From Tetragonia tetragonoides (lineage: Eukaryota; Streptophyta; Magnoliopsida; Caryophyllales; Aizoaceae): a stretch of 64,000 nucleotides of DNA. The DNA lies in the NCBI GenBank assembly GCA_038025085.1, contig CM076139.1, forward strand, positions 45,674,807 to 45,738,806. Direction: 5' to 3'. The notes below the pieces were generated by a model. The model saw only the letters and a program-made list of their open reading frames with translations. It had not been told where the DNA came from and did no database searches. This document shows positions 11,626 through 23,714 of this stretch, one piece after another (positions within the stretch are counted from its first letter, which is position 1; each line of letters begins with the position of its first letter). The position numbers were made by a program, and so were the translations under genes.

Positions 11626-14600
11626 ATGATGAACCAACTAGGTGTGTGGAACATAAGGGGGATGAATCTTCCAGATAAACAACAAGAGGTGAAATCTTTT
11701 ATTGCTTTACACAATTTTGCAGTATTTGGGTTAGTAGAGGTTAAAGGCAACACAATATCTGTAGATAGTATGGTTAATAATGTGGCCTCTGGATGGCACT
11801 TTACACATAATTTTGATTATGGTGGCAAAGGTAGAATTTTAGTTCTGTGGCAACCTATTTTTGCTAGTGTACAGATACTTAGAGTTACATCTCAACTGAT
11901 ACACTGTTTGGTGAGTCTGAATGGTGGGAAGGAAGTCTTCTTTATGACTTATGTCTATGCTCTGAATACTGCACAACTTAGTTCATCTCTATGGGTTGAT
12001 CTTCTGGATATTGCTGTTAATATTCCTGGAGCCTGGTGTGTTCTTGGAGATTTAAACTGCATCCTTATTTCTCATGAAAAATTGAATGGAACTCCTGTCT
12101 GTGCTGCTGATCTTTGTGAACTCCAAAATATTTCATCTTAAACTGATTTAGTGGAGTTGAGATACATTGGGGTTCTTTATACTTGGAGTTATAAACATAT
12201 GAAAAAAGATAGAGTTTATAAGAAGTTGGATAGGGTATTGGTGAATGGGGATTGGTTTTCTGTGTTTGATGATAGCTATGTGAACTTCTTACCTGAAGGT
12301 ATATCTGACCATAGTCCTGTTGTTATAAATATTAGACAGGGCAGGAAAGTGAAAAGCTCTTTCAAATTTCTAAATTTCTGGGCTAGTGAGAAGGACTTCT
12401 TGGAAATTTGTAGCTCTTCATGAGATAAACAGATTTCTGGGACAAAAATGTTTAGTGTATGCAAGAAACTTAAGAGACTAAAGGGTCCTCTCAAGGAGAT
12501 ATATAGAGTCAGATTCAGTGGGATGTCTGGGAGGGTGAAGCTTGCAAAAACTGAATTGGAACAGACACAAGTACAGTTACAGTCAGATTCATTAAACTCT
12601 CAATTGATTGATGCAGAGAAAGCTCAATTTTTACAGTTTAGGAAGTTGATGAAGTATGAGGCCATGTACCTGAAACAGAAGTCAAGGGTGCAATGGCTCA
12701 AAGAAGGGGACCAGAACACATCTTACTTCCATGCTTGTATAGGACAGAGAAACAGAAGAATATGGTCATGATGTTATATGATTAGGCTGGTTTAAAGCTC
12801 ACAGATGTTGATGATGTGAAGGAGGAGCTGTTATCTTTCTATAAGGCGTTGATTGGTTGCTCAAATGAAGTTAATCCTATGTCTGATGAAGTCTATGCAA
12901 ATGGCCCTTTGGTTTCTGCTGAAAGCTGTATTAGTTTGTGTGGGAGAATCAGTGAACAGGAAGTTAAGAAAGCTATGTTTCAGATTGGAAATGACAAGGC
13001 CCCAGGCCCTGATGGATATGGAGCTTGTTTTTACAAAAAGCATGGATTGTGATAGGCAAAGAGGTTACTGCTGCAGTTCAAGATTGTCTCTCACCTGGGA
13101 AGATGCTCAAGCAGCTGAATGCTACTGCCATTTCTCTTGTTCCTAAGGTCCCTAATCCAACTTTTGCTTTTGATTTTCGTCCTATATCTTGCTGCAATGT
13201 GCTGTATAAATGTATTGCAAATGTGTTGGCAAATAGGCTCAGTCCCATATTGCATGAAATTGTGGGGTTGCAACAAGGAGCCTTTGTTAAAGGCAGGTCA
13301 ATTGTGCATAATATCTTGCTGGCGTAAGAATTATTAGCTCATTATGATAGAAGGCAGATTAGTCCTAGACTTGCAGTTAAAGTTGACCTGAAAAAAGCAT
13401 ATGACTCAATAGAATGGTCATTTTTGCTGGATTCCATGTGTAAGCTTGGTTTCCCTTCAAAGTTTGTCCAATGGATTCGGATGTGTGTGACTACTGTATC
13501 TTTTTCTCTGGTGGTGAATGGTGAATTAACTGGTTATTTTGAAGGCAAGAGAGGCCTCAGACAGGGGGACCCTCTCTCCCCTTATCTTTTTTGTGATTGT
13601 TATGGAGATTCTGACGAGAAGGCTCAAGCTGCTGAATAATGAAGCTCAGTTCAGACATCATCCAATGTGCAAAAAACTCAATATAATTAATATGTGCTAT
13701 GCTGATGATCTGTTCCTTTTCTGTAAAGGGACCTCTTCTACTGCAGCTTGTCTTTATTCTGGTTTCTCTGATTTTTCAAAAGCTTCAGGTTTGGAGGCAA
13801 ATTTGCACAAGTGTGATGTTTTGATGGGTGGCATAAGTACGGATGTCAGACAATAATCTTGCACACCTTGAGTTTGAGGGAGGGGTCCTTACCAGTTAGA
13901 TACCTTGGGGTTCCTTTAAAATCAAAAAACCTGAGAGTAGCAGATTTTCATGGCTTAATCGAAAAGATCACTGATAAGATTCAGGGTTGGGCAAAGAAGC
14001 ACCTCACATATGCAGCCAGATCACAACTTATTCAATCTGTTTTGTATAGCCTTGCAAATTTCTGGGGGGCAATTTTTGTTTTGCCTAAGAAAATTATTTC
14101 ATAGGTGGAGAGTTTGTGCAGAAACTTCTTATGGGGTGGACATGAGAATAGAACCAGGGCTGCTCTTGTGGCTTGGAAAGATGTGTGCCAGCCTAAGGTT
14201 TGTGGGGGACTGGGTTTTAAAGACATGTATTTATTAAATACTATTTTGGCCTTGAAACTGTTGTGGTGTCTTGCACTAAAAGAGGATATCCTGTGGGTCA
14301 AATGGATCCATGAGAGGTACATGGCAGAGTCATCAATATGGGAACTGAGTCTGAGCTATACTCAATCTTGGTCATTCAGAAAGTTGTTGAAAATTCGTGA
14401 AGATGCTGGAAAGTGTGTGAATGTTGACAGTGGCGGGGAATTGACATGGTTTGGATATAAACCTCCTTTCTCATGTAAGGGTGCTTACTTCACTTTGGCA
14501 CCAAGCTTAGAGACGAAGTCATGGGCTAGATTGATATGGGGGAAGAACTGTTTACCCAAGCATAGCTTCATTTCATGGCTTTTTTGTCACCAAAGGCTGC

Positions 14601-15082
14601 TCACAAGGGACAGGTTGATTAGGAGAGGGTTACAGATTGACCCCTCCTGTCCTCTCTGCACATCAGCTCCTGAATCACATGAGCACTTGTTCCTGCAGTG
14701 TTCTATTGCAAAGCAGATCTGGAATGAGTTTTGCAGGTTTGTTAATGTCCCAACCCCTCCCTCTACTTGTTCTGGTCTGGAGAATTGGGGTAGAAAGTAT
14801 CTTAGAGGCAGCACAGCAATAAGAAACATAAACAAGGCTATGTTTACAGCAGGAGTATATTATATCTGGAAATGCAGAAATTCAGTAGTGTTTCGTGACA
14901 ACATGCCAAGCATTAGTGATCTAGTGAGCAGGTTCAAGTTTGAAGTTAAAGTGCAACTCAATTCCATCAACACCATCAGGGACTCAGCAACAAATCGAGA
15001 TTGGTGCAATATGATGCAGATTGCTCCTAGTTTTGTGTCTAAAAAGAAAATAGTTGTTGTAGCAGGTCTCTTCCCCCTGTAA
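11626..15082 (+). pseudogene. LINE ORF2: endonuclease, reverse transcriptase, zinc-binding domain; broken
   Basis: The N-terminal apurinic-type endonuclease starts MNQLGVWNIRGMNLPDKQQE and shows the catalytic-type motifs WNIRG, GLVEVK, GDLN and SDHSPV (about 11626-12420). A linker with WLKEGDQNTSYFHAC follows. The RT has [51 protein letters not shown] and the catalytic MCYADDLFLFC (about 12960-13740). The C-terminal zf-RVT region is at 14520-14760 (CPLCTSAPESHEHLFLQC). Stops and frame changes occur at about 12140, 12421, 12770, 13050, 13325, 13600, 13855 and 14102. It ends with TAA at 15080-15082. Confidence 0.92.
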
Positions 15083-15244
15083 GTGGAAAAGGCAATATAT
15101 GCCTTATTTTCACCCCTCCCTGATCTTGTATTCAGTTTGAGAAAAGTGTAACAGAGAGTGTCTGTACCTCAACTAGCAATTTTTGGTAAATGATATACAA
15201 CTCACATTTATACCAAAAAAAAAAAATAAAAAAAATTGAACTAA

Positions 15245-15980
15245 GCTACTGAAACCGAATTGATTTTGGTTAGCCACATTGGTGAGATGGCCTTTGTTCT
15301 TTTTGGGCTTAGTCTATTTATCTCACAAGTGGTTATTGGCCCACATGGGCAATTGAAGTGATAATGCTTCTCTTGGAAGCTTGGTGGCACGCATCTGTTT
15401 TGCATGAAGAAATCAGATAGACAAAACGTGAGAGCTAGCTAGCTCACACACAAGAGAGCCAACACTTGCAGCAGTAAACACAAAGTGAGAGAGAGAGTGA
15501 TCTACTCAGCTCAAGCTTTGATTTCAAGGGGCATATGACAATTTTGCTGAGGTATTCAGCTTTGGGTCGTTGTTCGGATGAGTTGGAAGGTGTGTTTGTG
15601 CTCAATTTGAGGTTGTTCAGCAAAGGTAACTTTTAGGGTTTGGTCTCTAGTACCTTGGGAGTAGTATTGATAATTGATATCAATTGTTTACTCAATTCTA
15701 GAGCTTTTGGTGTATCTTTCGTTGATTGTTGGTGGTGTTTCAAGTTAGGTCAAAACTTGAACCTGTTGTAAATTGTTATTTTGTTTATAGTGGATTTACT
15801 TGTCAGTTTGGCCCGTGGTTTTTTTTACTCTCCACACTGGAGGGTTTTCCACGTTAAAATCCGGTGTTCATTTATTTACTGTCATATATTTGTTCTGGTT
15901 GTTTTATTGTGATTGGGTTGTGTAATTTTGGCTGATTGTCTTGTTGTCGATCTTGTGGGTATTTGTCTTGGACCCCAACA
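15245..15980 (+). repeat. Right LTR of the copia element, second part
   Basis: Continues the right LTR after the LINE (GCTACTGAAACCGAATTG...) and ends GACCCCAACA. It lacks the hAT-like insertion present in the left LTR, showing the empty site GAAGAAATCAGATAG. Confidence 0.92.
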
Positions 15981-15984
15981 GCTG

Positions 15985-16230
15985 TACCTTAATTGCCGGA
16001 GCCAGAAGAGAGGGCGATTGGTTGGGTGGTGGTTGCGAGGATAGAGGGACGTTCTTGCCGGATTCCGTGACCCCATCGACCCTCTGGCCAGCATCTCGAC
16101 ATCCCCATCGAAGGTTTAGTTTAGGACTTTGGCACTGGTTGAACACCAGCACGTTTGAAGGTGTGAGAGAGAGAGAGAGAAGCCTTAAACTCGCATCACT
16201 GTTTACTTTCAGGAGAGGGAACAAACAAGG
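15985..16230 (-). other. Possible first exon of an interrupted host gene
   Basis: This is GC-richer than its surroundings. On the minus strand it runs from a CT-rich leader (CTCTCTCTCTCTCACACC) into a Ser/Pro/Arg-rich open stretch that ends at GGCTCCGGCAATTAAGGTA, next to the copia LTR. The same phrase flanks the other side of the element at 4243-4261, where GTATTG would be a splice donor. It may be an untranslated or short coding first exon. No homology is recognised. Confidence 0.25.
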
Positions 16231-17376
16231 GATGTTCTTTCTTTTGCTCTTTTCGTTTTCCTTTTTTTTTTTTTTTTTTTTTTTCCTTTTTCAATTCAAT
16301 TCTCTCTCCATAGTCTCTAATTCCATCTCTGATAGTCTGGTAAATTTCAGAACATGAGTGACAGAGAAAATGAAAGGGAGGAGAGAGAAAGGAAGGAGAG
16401 GAAAAGAGTTGGAACGGTTGAGAAAAAAAAAATCGTTTAATTTACATTTTCTTTTTGCTTGTGAGTTTAATTTACATTTAGGAGTGAGTTAGTTTCAATG
16501 CATTGGAAACAAAAGTAATTAGGAAAGCTAAAAGTGGTTGTGGCTTTTGAAATTTGAAATTGAAAGTTTAAAATTTTCATTCAAATTTGAATTGAAAAAG
16601 ATTGTGCTGATGTCATGCTTAGCTAAGTGAGAAAGATGGAATATTCTTTATTTTTGCCACATGTAAAGCTGAGATTAAAAGTGTATATCTCTACCTATAC
16701 ACCTAGTGTATGTGTAGTAGGGTCCACGGAAAATGGTACATCTATCTAGTGGATTTTCAACCCACAACCTTATTATGTCTATATCTCTCATCTATTTTCA
16801 CAATTCTCTCTCCTCTATTTTCAAAGTAGCAATTAAAGTATGAGAAAAATAGACACAATATTAAAGTGGGTTGGCCACCCACCGAGTTAATAAAACATTT
16901 TCCATTTGATACACTTAGACGACGTGCGTGGCAAATGCCAGATCTGTTACACTTAGAATTTTTATACTTATTTTTTATTCCTGATAATTCTCCACTACCA
17001 AGCATGTTATTCTTCGATACGTGGAATAACTCTTTTTTATTTTTAAGTGAAAATGGAGGTTTTGCTTGATTAGCATATGAAGAATCAAATACGAGATTTT
17101 GACAAGACTTTTTGGGTGGAAATCTAGGCAAGATTTTTCCTAACTATAACTCATCACAAGAACTACACACGATCTATAGTTTATCTTACATAAGCAATGA
17201 AAAATGCATTCTACACATTATCCATTGTGAAGGACCAATATTCTCAAGATTCGAATCATCGACTTTGATTAAAGACTTTTTTTTTCTGATAAATGAAAAA
17301 AAAAAGAGTATTTCGCGATGTCCAATCTTTGCATAGACAGCATATAGTGAATAATCAGCCATTGCGGATTGTATAT
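16231..17376. other. Intergenic DNA, nothing recognised
   Basis: Contains a T-tract at about 16262-16284, GA-rich stretches near 16340-16420, and otherwise AT-rich unique-looking sequence. ORFs here are short, without motifs, and not supported. Confidence 0.5.
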
Positions 17377-17381
17377 GTTAC

Positions 17382-17597
17382 TGTTGCTGTGCTTGGTAAG
17401 TAGGGGTCACAAGCAATCTATAAGGGCATCCCTATGCACTTTAAAAGGTCCTAAAAAGGGCCGAGGACTATCTTGGAGCAGGCCACTTCCCACTCCTCCA
17501 CCCCCAACACTTCTTGGTCAAAGGCGACACATATCAACAATGACAATTATTTTCGTATTCTCAACAGAAAGCCACACAGACAAGCATAAATTGGAAC
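17382..17597 (-). repeat. Inverted fragment of the Tat-element LTR (3' part)
   Basis: Reverse complement of the last about 215 bp of the LTRs at 27967, 41251 and 42616 (AAAGTTCCAATTTATGC... to ...CCAAGCACAGCAACA). Its outer edge reads TGTTGCTG. The terminal CAGCAACA is shared with the remnant LTR end of element 1 (24141-24148), whereas the other three LTRs end CATCAACA. The five bases before it are GTTAC, identical to the five after the LTR at 42616-43392. Confidence 0.8.
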
Positions 17598-17612
17598 TTT
17601 AAAAGAGAAAGA

Positions 17613-17668
17613 TTAAACATATAAAAAGTCCTTGAAAAGTCTTTATAAAATAAAGACGTTGTATAATA
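17613..17668 (+). repeat. Short direct fragment of the Tat-element LTR (5' part)
   Basis: AAACATATAAAAAGTCCTTG onward to AAATAAAGACG matches 42682-42725 in the LTR at 42616-43392, in the opposite orientation to the neighbouring fragment at 17382-17597. It lies next to the start of the LTR element at 17676. The two LTR pieces together show a local inversion or template-switch event. Confidence 0.75.
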
Positions 17669-17675
17669 TATATAT

Positions 17676-17880
17676 TGTTTTGAAACAATTAGAGATATAG
17701 AGAATAGAGAGTAAAGAGGAGTAAGAGGTGTTTGTATTATTCATATGGGGGATATATATAGTACAAGAGGGGCTAGGTTTTGGCTTCGAGAGCATGAACC
17801 CTAGTACAGTATATGGTAAGTATCTAAGTACTGTATCTCTACAATATATTGTACATCCACATATAATATATTTCATAACA
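17676..17880 (-). repeat. 3' LTR of the non-coding LTR element
   Basis: 205 bp, TG...CA ends. It matches 22927-23078 over the first about 150 bp (AAGAGGTGT...TATATATAGTACAAGAG...GAACCCTAGTACAGTA...GGTAAGTATCTA). Confidence 0.8.
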
Positions 17881-18829
17881 CTCTCCTTGGATGTACATCA
17901 CTAAAGAACATGCCTCGTTAAAACCTTACTAGGAAAACCCAGTGGGACAAAAACCTAGTGAAGGAAAAAGAGTACATTATTCTTCAATACGCTTGAGATG
18001 CTGCCTCATTAAAAACCTTGCCTGGAAAACCCAGTGGGACAAAACCATGGCTAACGGAAAAAGAGTGCAGCGCGTATTTCTGCCCCTCATGACAACATTC
18101 GCCTAGATCTTCAAGTTGATGCAATTGGGATCTTAAGTAGAAAATGTCTTCGTAATGGATAAGAAACTTCAGTGTAACATATCACAATCTTCATGAATTC
18201 CTGCATGTTTAGAAAATATGCTTCCAACAAATTTCATATTTCCCTTGAATATGGTGTACATAGTACATACCTTTCATTCATATCAATATCATTCCAAGCA
18301 ATTGTTTATCCAACAAATAAAGTGAGACATTAGAATGGAACTCACTAAATTCCATAATATCCTTGTCATGTTGCCTCGTTAAAAACCTTGCTAGGTAAAA
18401 TCCAATGGGATAAAAACCTCAACGAAGGGAAAAAGAGTACAACCACTACTTCACCAAAACCTTTGTTAGGAAAACCCGATGGGAAAAGCCTACGCAATAG
18501 GAGAAAAACGTGAAGTGCTTAAAGTCTCATCCTTTAATTAGCAATTTCACAATATATGAGCAATTTTCATATTTCCAAACCATTTAACATAAGCCTTATT
18601 CGGGAGGTCTTTAGTAATACAGATATAAACCTTCTACCTGAGGTCAATATCTTTCACTGCTCATATTTTTCATATCATCATGAGAGTAAATATTCTATGG
18701 TACTTCAGGACCATAAGAATCATCTATTTCATATTCATGGTACTTCAGACCATAAATATCTCACTATCGAATATCACCAACAACTCATCATATAGGTGAT
18801 ATTCACATCAATTCTCAACCTTTGTAATC

Positions 18830-19290
18830 GATAAATTTTATAACTCATATGCTCAAACTTCTGGTTGAGACGATAATCAATTCATTCAAAATTATCTTAA
18901 AGAGGTTTTGTATCTTGCATCACGTCATATCCAAAAATCGTAAATACTTTCCAACAATATATCTTGTCTCATTGTCATTGATTCATGGACCTTTGTAACT
19001 TTAAATATCAGAGGTTCATATTATTTCAGAATATGCTCTTCAGGACCTATTTATTCAAAGGTCCGTATATATCATTATACATATCCAACAAGCAAGGCAT
19101 TTAATTAAAGTCCTTCAGGGACTATATATCTTCAATCCTTCTGGGATTGACATAACATAGGAGTAAATATCTCCTTTTATAGGTTTCCGCTTATAAAATA
19201 TGTAGTAATTAACCTACAAAACTACATTTCAATGAAAATGTGTGCATGCATTATGAGATGAAAATAATAAATTAGTAAATGTTAAATAAA
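18830..19290. repeat. Internal direct repeat, copy 1
   Basis: This stretch (ATATGCTCAAACTTCTGGTT... to ...GCATGCATTATGAGATGAAA) recurs at 22268-22750 in the same orientation with substitutions and small indels. It is a diverged large internal duplication inside the non-coding LTR element. Weaker repeats of phrases built on 'cttcaggaccat', 'catgaacttcaagtcatgat' and 'gtgatattcggatcac' fill the space between. Confidence 0.75.
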
Positions 19291-22267
19291 TAAAAATAAG
19301 ATATAAAATATAATGACATGTATGATGTATGACTTATAATCTATATGCACACAAGGAATGACTCAATAATGTAAACTGTACAGTGTGGATATCAAATCCA
19401 TAATTTAATTGGATTGCAGGTCCATGAGCTCATTTTTTATTACCAATCAATAATATGTCGACATTTAGATGAACTTTATAAATATGATCCCCATTCATAT
19501 GTCCATTGCATATTGCATATGCATATCGGTTCCTTCATATACTGGTAACTTTATTTATCCATCAGTACTGGTAAATGATATCTTAATATTTTCTTAGGAG
19601 GTACCTTTTCCTTTTTCTTATATGCCATCTGTTTTTCATTCAGATATCCATACCTCTTCAGGGGTATTTATAAGTTTGTAAAAGCTTGTCCATATATCAT
19701 AACTCTTCAAGAGTATCAACCAAACTGCACGATCTTGCCATGTTTGTATAACAGGCTTTCATTAGGAACCGATCTCCAATTAATTTGAATGAAAGTAAAC
19801 TCAGTATACTACATTTCAAGTGTATCAATTCTAACATAACTGGCAAGATATCTCAATTCTTACAACATGTATCTCTACAACCAATCTGTGCCTTGATATG
19901 CCTCCCAAAGGGTCATAGTTATGCGACAGTCAAATCATAGAGTTTCATGCTTGAATTTATAGAGTTTTGAAATAAAGCTGGTATATATGTATACGTGTAT
20001 ATGAACCTCAAGTTTATATCATGTCCTGAACTTCTGAGGAGAATAATAATTCTGGGGAGTACATGTAATTGCAGTTGGTTATATTTGTGCTCATATAATT
20101 TGCCCCATATAAGAGATCAAAATATCGATAAAAACGCTCAAACGTACTTTATAATGAACTTACATAATGCAATCCAACTCATCTTTTAAGTGATCTTCTG
20201 GCCAGTTAATCTCAATTTATACAAGTTGCTATCAATATCTCGTCTCTTTTCGAATCAAACTAATTTATTGTTCGAAACTAAATATATACTCCATCTCATT
20301 GTCAGTCTTGCCTTTAAACATCAAAGTAATAAAACACGAGAGAGTATGAGCACATTATCACGTATTCATTCAAGAGAAACTTTAGGTTCTCGGAACGGGT
20401 GTCTTCATACCCGGATGGCCTAAACTGTCACATCAACAAAAAAATTTCACGTAACTAACTTCTGGTTAGTTTTTGCTCAATAATAATCAACTTTGACGTA
20501 GTCATTTACACGTGATTCTGGCCAGATGTATGATGTGACAACGACATAACTTATGTCTCTTTTCTAATGGCAAGACATCTCATTTTCAAGGGAAATACAG
20601 TTCATGCTCTTCTATAGCTTGTTCTCAACTTGTTCATATAAATCTCCATGGACATATCTACCTATTGCATGGATTTTCTTTAAATAAGTACAAGTCCATT
20701 GTCATAACACAAGGTCATCATTAATATAATCAAAACTTTTTCTTTATTACAAAAACCATATGACATTGTTTATCTCACATTTGAATGCGATTACAATTCA
20801 CATTCTATCTCCCCCTTTTCCGTACATTCGTAGTAGGAAAAAAATTATTCAAATAAACACAATCAACATACTATCCCATCAATAATTATATAGGGGTGCA
20901 AGCTTCCGACTTGTAAGTGTAAATAATACACGCATTTTTCCACTTGACTTTGAACTTTAGGCCAAATATTTGTTTCATCATTGTATTATCCAAAATGAAT
21001 TTGCAATTTTAGAAGATTTCTTGCCCCAAGTTATATAAATTGTTGACTCAAGTGAATGCAATGTCAATCTATAATCATGAATTTAGGTCATGATAATTAT
21101 ACCATCAAATAACTTCTCCTTTATTTAAACATATATACTTCTTTTGTGATATTCGGATCACTATCAATAATTTATATCAATCTTCATGACCAACTTTGGA
21201 CTTCAGGCCAAAGGATTGTTAAATATATACAAAACTTGACACATTTTCTTTATAGGACTTCTGGCCCAAAACTTCATGAACTACTGGTTCATGTAATCAA
21301 TATAATAATATCAATATAATCATGAACTTCAAGTCATGATTGTGTCATCATCCAATTTCTATCTTACTGGAGATATTTCTTTTTGTGATTTGCAGGATCA
21401 CCATCAATAACACTTCTTGGAGGTTTATAATTATGAATGGTAGACCACGTTTTGCATTATCTCAAAATTGTAAACCTTCGAGGTATTGTTCTGCATATCA
21501 TTATGTTGTTCTAATATTCACGCCCAAGTATATATGAACTTATATAAATGAACATAGTAGTAATAAAAACTCAATAGCAAATCCAAATTCAAGTACATGA
21601 TCGATATCTCCCGCTAAAGTATAATTCGCAAGAAAATGAGTTAGTATATAATAGTAACAAATTTATAGATTCCACTCAAATAATTAAATGGATATTCATA
21701 TACTCAAACACACCTGTCAATTTTCACCTAATTTTACTTGTAGCATACATAGTCATACTAGCATTCATACTCAATAGTATTGCATATTTTTTTTATGCAG
21801 ATGAATAAAACCTATCAATATACATATATCTCATATAGCATGACTTCATGACATTTGAGTCAGAGATACTAACGATTCATTTCACAAAAAGTAATCCTTG
21901 TTCAAAACCAAACTTCACACCCCAGTAGAGAAAGGTTACAATTAGATCATATGTATGATATCAAAATTCCATAAAATATCAAGAATCACATAGTGCTTGT
22001 AATGATCGAAGTACAACTCTAATCAAATCCACGATAACCCACACATGATACATGTTAATATAACCAAATCAAACGTGTGCAATCATGCCTTTTCTTATAA
22101 AAACTTAGATTGAGAAGCAAAATCTATGAATCCAATACTCGAAGATATATAGAACACATGGGGGGGGGGGGTAAACAAGGATGCAATCCTCTACATGACT
22201 AGTGATCCACAAATCATCAAATACATGCGGAACAAGTATTTGAATTCTCAAAGTTTGAGAATGTTCT

Positions 22268-22750
22268 AATGGTTTTGTGATCGATAATCTCATATGCTCA
22301 AACTTGTGGTTGAGACAATAATCAATTCATTCAAAACTCTCTTAAAGAGGTTTTGTATCTTGCATCACGTCATATCCAAATCGTGAATACTTTCCAACAA
22401 TATACCTAGTCTCATTGTCATTGATTCATGGATCTTTGTAACTTAAAATATCCGAGGTTCATATAATTTCAATATAAACTCTTCGGGAGCTTCTCGCTTA
22501 TTCAAAGGCCCATGTCTGCCATTATACATATTCAACAAGGCATTTTAGAGTCCTTCAAGGACTATATCTTATCTTCAATCCTTCTGGGATTGACATATAT
22601 ACCATAGGAGTAAACATCTCCTTTTATAGGTTTCTGCCTATAGAACATGTATTAACTTATACAACTACATTTCAATGAAAATGTGTGCATGCATTATGAG
22701 ATGAAATTAATAAATTAGTAAATCTTAAATAAATAGAAATATTTACGAGG
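22268..22750. repeat. Internal direct repeat, copy 2
   Basis: Second copy of the 18830-19290 unit (ATATGCTCAAACTTGTGGTT...). It lies near the 5' end of the minus-strand element, about 180 bp from the primer site. Confidence 0.75.
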
Positions 22751-22914
22751 ACGAAACTATAATAAAAGAATCAATAAACCTACGTGTTGAAGAACCAAAT
22801 TCAAGTCATCTGCGTAGACTTGGCTTCTTGGGTAGTAGGACGATGTCGCGACAATTACTTACTCTTTATTAACGAAGATTTGAAAAATATACAATTAGCT
22901 AGGGTTAGAAAGTT

Positions 22915-22926
22915 GTGCTGATGACG
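22915..22926 (-). other. Primer-binding-site candidate of the non-coding LTR element
   Basis: Minus-strand CGTCATCAGCAC directly follows the 5' LTR end (TTTCACAACA). It partly resembles the usual TGGTATCAGAGC site but differs at several bases, so the primer tRNA is uncertain. Confidence 0.5.
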
Positions 22927-23078
22927 TGTTGTGAAACAATTAGAGAGATAAAGAGTAGAGAGTAAAGAGGAGCAAGAGGTGTCTGCATTATTCATATGAG
23001 GGATATATATAGTACAAGAGAGGCTAGGTTTTGGCTTAGAGAACATGAACCCTAGTACAGTAAATGGTAAGTATCTAA
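22927..23078 (-). repeat. 5' LTR of the non-coding LTR element, truncated
   Basis: Matches 17676-17880 from TGTTGTGAAACAATTAGAG to GGTAAGTATCTA. It then switches abruptly to unrelated sequence (AAACTGCAGATTTCGCC). Confidence 0.75.
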
Positions 23079-23714
23079 AACTGCAGATTTCGCCGTAATT
23101 CATCACTCATCAACTGCAGATTCATCATCGGCGACCGTCGGAGATAACCCACAGATGATGCATGACTAACGATAACCTCATCTAATGCTACTAGACATCT
23201 GATATCGTTGTTGATCGGAAAATTCCGCCGCCGAAGCTCCGGTTATGGCTTTCTCTCTCTTCAAAGACTCAGTCGGGGATTTCGCCGGAAAACTCGAACC
23301 TCCATTCTTTTATTCTCTTTCCTCTCCCACTCCATTAACGAAGTTGCATTTGAGCTTGAGAAACTTGGCTATGCCTGTTGGTGAATTGATTTATTAAACT
23401 GCACATTCAGCACTCACCAAACCTAGATTCATTGTTGGTGAATTGCAAATTCAATGTCATTTTTTGTCAGATTCATTGGTTTATTTTACAAATTCATTAG
23501 TTGTAAACTACAAATTCATCAATTTGTAATTGTATATTCTTTACTAGTGACCTTTTTATCACTTCTCGTGCACCTAGCAAGCCATATGCCAGTAATACTG
23601 TCGGATCATCATCACCGAACACCATCGCCGTCCCGTGTTAACCCGAACACTCAGGTTAACTGTGGTTGAATTGGTGGAGGTTGGCAGAGAGGTGGTCCAT
23701 CAGGTTGGTGGAGG
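23079..23714. other. Gene-like but unassigned sequence
   Basis: GC-richer segments such as GGCGACCGTCGGAGATAACC and CCGCCGCCGAAGCTCCGG look like plant coding or leader sequence, but no long ORF or known motif is present. It may be a captured gene fragment in an unrecognised transposon. CAAATTCA-type short repeats lie at 23430-23530. Confidence 0.3.

Larger units (their letters stand above)
10228..15228 (+). mobile_element. Complete but dead L1-type LINE inserted in the right LTR
   Basis: The insertion is flanked by the 16-bp target duplication AAAAAAATTGAACTAA (10212-10227 and 15229-15244). It has a 5' untranslated region, ORF1, ORF2 (endonuclease, RT, zinc-binding end), a short 3' untranslated region and a terminal poly(A) with one T. 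Domain order and the DUF4283-type ORF1 place it with plant L1 elements. Every coding part carries stops or frameshifts. Because it interrupts the copia LTR, it is younger than the copia insertion. Confidence 0.93.
4269..15980 (+). mobile_element. Ty1/copia LTR retrotransposon, defective, carrying two nested insertions
   Basis: The element has matching LTRs starting TGT(C/T)GTGGGTCCAGCC and ending GGACCCCAACA, a tRNA-iMet-type primer binding site at 6030-6041 and a polypurine tract just before 10124. Domain order is gag, protease, integrase, RT, RNase H, which is diagnostic of copia. Without its passengers (hAT MITE 4539-5447, LINE 10228-15228) each LTR is about 840 bp. The protein order and motifs suit the Tork/TNT1-like part of the family. 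Several in-frame stops and two frameshifts make it non-autonomous. Its flanks lack a normal 5-bp target duplication; instead a 19-bp imperfect repeat lies on both sides (4243-4261 and 15985-16003). Confidence 0.93.
17676..23078 (-). mobile_element. Non-coding minus-strand LTR retrotransposon (LARD-like), about 5.4 kb
   Basis: The left copy (3' LTR, 17676-17880) reads TGTTTTGAAACAATTAGAG...TTTCATAACA; the right copy (5' LTR, from 22927) reads TGTTGTGAAACAATTAGAG... and is cut off at about 23078. Next to the left LTR is a minus-strand polypurine tract (CATCCAAGGAGAG, 17881-17893). Next to the right LTR is a primer-site candidate CGTCATCAGCAC (minus, 22926-22915). The 5.0-kb interior has no long ORF and no recognisable gag or pol. 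It holds direct repeats of its own. Stretches such as CCTCGTTAAAACCTTACTAG and AAACCCAGTGGGACAAAA near 17900-18060 are a phrase I know from plant copia 3' regions. A degenerate or deletion-derived non-autonomous element fits best. Confidence 0.72.

Noticed and set aside
15941..16357. 138-codon plus-strand ORF
   Set aside because: Starts in the copia LTR and runs through a poly-T tract coding for Phe repeats.
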